This document shows positions 58,802-64,000 of a stretch of 64,000 nucleotides of DNA, in pieces (positions within the stretch are counted from its first letter, which is position 1; each line of letters starts with the position of its first letter). Both the position numbers and the translations under genes were made by a program. Below the pieces are notes generated by a model that saw only the letters and a program-made list of their open reading frames with translations, was not told the origin of the DNA and did no database searches. The DNA is from Alitta virens (Eukaryota; Annelida; Polychaeta; Phyllodocida; Nereididae): positions 12,141,162 to 12,205,161 of the forward strand of contig OW028581.1 in the NCBI GenBank assembly GCA_932294295.1, in the 5' to 3' direction.

Positions 58802-61800
58802 CTTTCTATTTGATTGATTGCCAGAAGGACCAACAGTCACCCTTGAACCAGTTCCGCTTGGTTGAGGAGCAGAATAGGAATTATAATAGGTTTCTCGGAC
58901 GTCTCTGCCTGAAGTGCCCGCTGGATATTTAGACTCTTTCAGGATGTCCAACACCACAGTTCCTCCCGATTTAGGAGAGGTTGGAGAGTGGGTTGTGGTC
59001 TCTCTGTACTCTTGGCCTGAACCACCAGATGGAGACTTTGAAGCTAACAGGATGGAATAACCAGGAGAATTTGAATCTTTGACAATATGAGTGGTAGGCT
59101 TGGTTTCCTTGATGCTAGCACCTGTAGGATAGTTTGAATCTCCGATGTATGAACTGCCAAAAGAAGACTTTGAATCTTGCAGGATCGGGTCCTTGTCTAC
59201 ATGCGTCTCATCATAAATTCTGAAAGGCGAATCCTTAACACTTGGTACAAGGCTTGCAGTTTCTGTTGATGTAGTTCGAGGCAGCTTCTCACTTGGAGAT
59301 GGCAAGCCATTCTGACTTGTGGTACATATCACTGTCATAGTCGGCGCTGGTGTAACTGTTTTGCTACTGGTCTTTATCACTGTTTTGGTCGGTACTGGTG
59401 TAACTGTTTGGCTGCTGGTCTTTATCACTGTTTTGGTCGGTGCTGGTGTAACTGTTTGGCTGCTGGTCTTTATCACTGTTTTGGTCGGTGCTGGTGTAAC
59501 TGTTTGGCTGCTGGTCTTTATCACTGTTTTGGTCGGTGCTGGGTTAACTTCCTGGCTTGTCATCCTTTTTATTGTTTTCTTTGGCATATCCTTTGGATCC
59601 TCGCTCAGGCTTGACCTAAGCACCACTCTTTTATTTGTCACAGTTGGCTTGGTCTCTTTCTCATCGTAGATTTTGAATGGTGAATCCTTAACACTTGGCA
59701 CATAACTGAATGTCTCACTTGGTGTGGTAGGTGTGGTGGTCGTTGTTGGAGTAGGTGGATCTTGTTGACTTGTAGTACGCACTACTGTCTTAGTAGGTGT
59801 TGGGATCACTTTCTGGCTTGTGGTCTGCTTAACTGTTTCTGTTGGCTTTGGAGTAACTTTCTGAGTTGTTGTCTGGGTAACTGTCTTTGTTGGGGTTTTC
59901 AAAGCTCTCGGATCATCACTCTGACTTTTCCTCAGTGTCACCTTCTGATTAGTTACAGTTGTGGGTTGTTTTAATTCCATGTCATCATACATTTTAAAGG
60001 GCGAATCCTTCACACTTGGTACCAGGTGATCTGTTGGAGAAACACTTCCACTTTGGCTTGTCCTCAGCGTGACTGTCTTGGTTGTTGTGGTCTCGGATGG
60101 CAAGGTTTCCAAATCATCAAAGAAAAACAAATCGTCCTCCAATTTTTCAGCTGTTGGTGAAAGGACAGGATGGGTGTTTAAGTTAACTGGAGGAGGAGGA
60201 GGGGCATCATCACTTGTCCAGCTGCCATTTGCTTTCTTGTATGGGGCAATATCACTGAAGTCCAAGTCAACATTTTTGGAAGTCTTAGTAGTAGTTACTT
60301 TAGTGGTAGACTTAGGTCCAGAGGTACTAGTAGTTGTCTTTCCTGTTGCAGAGGCAGAAGTACTAGTTGTCACCTTGGTGGGTGTCTTATTTCCCGAAGC
60401 AGGAACAGGTAACTTGCTTGACTTGGTGTCACTTGGTGACTTCCCATCTTTGGCAGCATCCTTCTTATCCTTTGCATCAGTCTTCTCCTTCTCCAACTTT
60501 TCCTTTCCATCTGGTTTTTTGTCATCTTTCTTTTCATCAAAGAATCCCTTGACTACATCTAAAATAGACTTGTCGTCTTTCTTTTCTGTTATATCTTTGG
60601 CATCAGGCTTTTTGTCATCTTTCTTGTCAGTTGATGTCTTGGTAGTAACTGTAGTGGTAGTGGTGCTTCCAGGCGCTGAGGTAGTGCTTGTCATTTTCTT
60701 CACTGGGGTTGAAATTGTCTTTTTATCATCTTTCTTTTCTGCTTTATCTTTGGTATCAGGCTGTTTGTCTTCCGTTTTCTTGGTTGTCACAGCGCTGGTG
60801 GATTTTGGCCCTGAAGAAGTCACAGTTGCAGTCTTCACTGTGGTGGTAGATGTTGTTTTCTTGTCTTTGTTGTCATCTTTGTCTTGAACATCAGGCTTTT
60901 TTTCTTTGTTGTCTTTCTTGTCATCAAAGAAGCCTTTAAAAACGTCCAGAATAGACTTGTCCTCAGGTGTTTTGTCTCCTTTTTTTTCAGTTTCCTTTGT
61001 TTTGTCTTTTTTGTCCATTTCCTTGCCTGCAGGTTTTTTGTCTTCCTTTTGCTCAACTTTCTCCTTAGCATCAGGTTTTTTGTCATCTAATTTCTTTGTT
61101 GTCACTGTAGTAGTTGTCTTGGGTCCTGAGGGGGTGATAGTTGTAGTCTTCTTCACTGTAGTTGTCGAAGAGACAGTCTTGCCATCTTTCAAGTCAGTTT
61201 TCTCTTTGGAATCAGGCTTTTTGTCATCTTTCTTCTCCGATTTGTCTTTAGCATCAGGTTTGTTGTCTTTGTCATCCTTGTCATTAAAGAAGCCTTTAAA
61301 AACATCCAGGATCGACTTGTCATCCGGTGTTTTGTCACCTTCCTTTTTTGATTTGTCTTTGGCATCATCTTTTTTGTCAGTCTTGTCTTTCATGTCAGGT
61401 TTTTTGTCTTTTGTAGCTGGAGAAGTGCTGCTGGTTAAACTTTTAACAGGAGTGGTGGATGAAGGCTTTTTATCATCTTTCTTGTCAACCTTTTCCTTAG
61501 ATTCAACCTTTTTGACCTCAGTTTTTTCACCTGATTTTTTTGTGGTCACTGTGGTGGCAGGTTTCGGTCCAGGGGTTGTGATGGTTGTAGTCTTAGTCGT
61601 GGTAGTAGATGATGCGACTTTATCATCTTTCTTTTCACCATTGTCTTTGAAATCAGGCTTCTTATCATCCTCTTTGCTGTCAAAAAAGCTCTTTACAACA
61701 TCAATTACAGACTTGTCATCTTTCTTGTCATCAGGTTTATCTTTGGCATCAGACTTTTTGTCATCTTTCTTTCCATCTGATGTTTTTGTTGTAACGGTAG

Positions 61801-63712
61801 TGATTGTCTTAGGCCCAGATGTTGTGATGGTCCTTGTTGCAGTTGTGGAGGATGTGGTTTTCTTGTCCTTGCTATCATCTTTCCCCTTGGTGTCTGGCTT
61901 TTTCTCATCTACTGTCTTGGTATTTGCTTTGGTGGCACTTGGGGATGAAGAGGTGCTGCTGGACATACTCCTTATTGGGGTAGTGGATGTTGGCTTTTTG
62001 TCATCCTTCTTTTCAATTTTATCCTTGGCATCAGGTTTTCTGTCATCTGATGTTTTAGTAGTAACTGTTTTAGTAATAGTTGTTGAGGAGCTTTTCTCTT
62101 CTTTCTTGTCAGTTTTGTCTTTGTCATCTTTGTCATCAAAGAAACCTTTGACAACATCAATAATAGATTTGTCATCTGTTGTTTTGTTTCCTGACTTTTT
62201 GTCTTTAGCATCCTTCTTTTCATCCTTTTTGTCATCTAAACTATTGCTAGTGACCGTAGTGGTGGTTTTCGGACCTGAAGTAGTGATGGTAGTTGCCTTC
62301 ACAGTAGTGGTTGAGGATGCACTTTCATCATCTTTTTTGTCATCTGTCTTGGCAGTGGTTTTGGGTGCCATATGCTTCACAGGAACAGATGAAGATTTTT
62401 CCACTTTATTTTCAACTTTATCCTTGGCATCAGGCTTTTGGTCAGTTTTTTTGTCATCGAACAATCCTTTAAAAACATCAAAGACAGATTTGTCATCCTC
62501 TTTTTTGCCATCAGGCTTGTCCTTGGAATCCGATTTTTTGTCATCATTTTTGTCATCTGAAGTCTTGGTAGTCACTGTGGCGGTTGTCTTGGGCCCAGAT
62601 GTTGTGACAGTCCTTGTTGTAGTGGTGGATGATGCACTTTTTTCATCCTTCTTATCAGCCTTGCCATCTTTTGCATCAGACTTCTTGCTTTCTTTTTTGT
62701 CTGTTTTGTCCTTCTCATCAGGCTTTTTGTCATCTTTTTTATCATCAAAAAGTCCCTTAAAAACATCCAGCAGAGATTTGTCCTTTTCTTCAGTCTTTTT
62801 GTCATCTTTTTTGTCATCTTTCTTCTCTGACTTTTTATCATCTTTCTGGTCCTTCTTGTCCTTGTCGCTGGTCACTTTTGTTTCCATTTTCTTGACAGGA
62901 ACTGACTTTTTGTCTCCTTTATCCACAGGGAATGTTTTTGTTTCCTTTTTATTAACACTTGTGGCTGAATCATCCAATTTAGGATCTCCACTTGATGTGA
63001 CTGTTCTTTTAACGGTGGTGACTTTGGTGACAGTTGTGATGATATTCCCATCTTTATCAGTGACAGTTTCTGTTTTAACATTCTCAGCCTTCTCTTCCAA
63101 ACCAGCAGGTTTCTTGGTGCTAGAAATAATATCTTCTTTTGACACTGCATCACCACCCTTGCTAGGAGTGCCCGATGACTTGGTACTCACAGTCTTTGTG
63201 CTAACAGGTTTTGCATCACTTACACCATTAATTGAAGATGTGCTTGTTGTCCTCGTCTCAGTGATTGTAGGACCTTTCTGATCTGTCTTCACCTTGCGTG
63301 TGTCGCTTGGTTGTAATGGTGTTTTGGTGCCAGAAGACTTGACAGTTGTGGTGGTTTCAGTCTTGACTCCTCCATTTGTCTTCTTGACTGTTGTGACAGT
63401 TTCCTGTAATTTATTACCATCAGACTTGATCTCCGTTTTTGTTTCAAATTCTCCGTCCTTGAGCAATGAATCCGAGGTCTTTTTGTTGAATGATGAAAGC
63501 ATATTCCTCATTTGCTCCTCAGCAAGGTCATCTAATCCACCAGAACTCTGTCGTTCTGTCTTTTTCTCGGTCTTTTTCTTGCCATCTTTTGTCGTCTCCA
63601 TTGTGGTGGTGGTGGTTGTCCCCTTTCCGTTAGAAGACATAGTGACTGTTCTAGTCTCCGTGACATTTGCTTTCGGGTCATCCTTCGAAGAATTCCCGCT
63701 GAAAAACGACAT
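58802..63712 (-). CDS. Giant first exon, 1,637 codons, Lys/Asp/Thr-rich repeats
   Basis: An ATG at 63,712 starts MSFFSGNSSKDDPKANVTET, and the frame runs unbroken to donor AAG|GTAACA in phase 0, fitting the acidic exon. About seven degenerate modules of 95-150 residues combine a TTVTTKTS/SGPKTTTTV part, a KDDKKPDAKDK-type charged part and a hydrophobic DKSILDVFKGFFDDK motif. The C-terminal third has 17-residue repeats around TPAPTKTVIKTSSQTV and three copies of VPSVKDSPF-[KR]-[MI]-YD. No folded domain is visible. The protein part is disordered with regularly spaced amphipathic helices, perhaps protein- or membrane-binding. It could be a separate gene's exon, but the downstream splice phase fits this locus. 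Confidence 0.8.
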
Positions 63713-64000
63713 TATTGTCGTCTCAGTGCAGTCTCAGCTTAGTATCCAAGTTTGCTGTGAGAGATGAATACCTTTCCAAGTGACTTCTAAACTGTGGTAT
63801 GTCCCATAATCCAATATTGCACATATACCTTGATCGCAATCTCACCAAGGTAAAGTTTAAAGTCAGACAAACAACCTACTAAGCTGTAACTTAAGTGATA
63901 AACTCTGATTAATAGCACCAAAGATATAAATCGCTCACTTATTATCTATAGAACACCACTTTTTCAACGCCTACAAGTATAAGTCTATCTTCCACTTGAG
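63713..64000 (-). promoter_or_regulatory. 5' flank/5'-UTR of the giant first exon
   Basis: The sequence above the ATG at 63,712 shows stops in all minus frames. A TATA-like ATTTATATC lies near 63,920-63,930 on the minus strand, about 210 bases above the ATG, and could position a transcript start. This is weak evidence. Confidence 0.25.

Larger units (their letters stand above)
80..63712 (-). other. Giant multi-promoter EPLIN-like LIM-domain gene (3' end outside window)
   Basis: All convincing exons lie on the minus strand and can be linked with consistent reading phase into one locus. The full-length route runs from the K/D/T-rich first exon through the acidic exon, the tandem-repeat exon and the LIM domain to exon 207-80. 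The LIM domain with its GNYDEGFG tail places it near EPLIN/LIMA1 and XIRP-type proteins, which bind or bundle actin filaments. That function is inferred from family. At least six ATG-bearing first exons and two alternative terminal exons suggest many isoforms, some without the LIM domain. It could instead be two or three overlapping genes sharing the 3' part; only transcripts would tell. Confidence 0.6.

Noticed and set aside
60906..63281. A 791-codon open frame on the plus strand
   Set aside because: It is the complement of the K/D/T-rich first exon. Repetitive codons such as GAC and AAG give stop-free antisense (Val/Leu/Ser/Phe-rich) with no splice context and no known motif.

Overview
The window is animal nuclear DNA, most likely from a marine invertebrate bilaterian. 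It is AT-rich, intron-rich and sprinkled with tRNA-derived SINEs, LINE relics and small DNA-transposon remnants. The phylum cannot be fixed from sequence alone.

All coding sequence I can support lies on the minus strand and fits one very large multi-promoter gene. It reads from about 63,712 down past the left edge at 80. Its only recognisable domain is one LIM zinc-binding domain split over three exons (25,360 to 23,932). The domain ends in GNYDEGFG, the tail typical of the EPLIN (LIMA1)/XIRP-type LIM domains of actin-bundling proteins. The rest looks disordered, highly charged or repetitive.

Layout in transcription order: a 1,637-codon K/D/T-rich first exon (63,712-58,802) or a short membrane-anchor first exon (57,298-57,119), both joining in phase 0 to an 869-codon acidic exon (55,850-53,244). 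Small exons follow at 52.3, 50.6, 49.5 and 47.7 kb. Next comes a 3.57-kb exon with about 18 tandem repeats of 56-62 residues (41,979-38,410). Two exons that end in stop codons come next (38,207-36,832 and 35,397-34,951), giving alternative C-termini. A bypass route runs through 33.0, 31.2, 29.2 and 28.3 kb into the LIM exons. Finally, four further ATG-bearing first exons (18.6, 13.1, 7.65 and 3.77 kb) and the last LIM exon all end in phase 1. All can join the last exon in the window (207-80), which starts in phase 1.

Phases agree along the route I propose. Followed without the terminal exons it gives more than 4,100 residues before the window edge. Several exons here (28,265-28,110, 33,055-33,013 and 26,421-26,392) are too short or lack an internal ATG, and I recovered them by reading splice sites and phase. 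No transcript data support the joins; every boundary is a reading of consensus splice sites plus phase.

The introns hold tRNA-headed SINEs sharing one body, a LINE 3' end with a TTCTTA tail, a cluster of reverse-transcriptase motif fragments, CAGTGGAAC-ended MITEs, microsatellites and RFX-type X-box palindromes. I saw no plus-strand gene, rRNA, true tRNA gene or CRISPR array.
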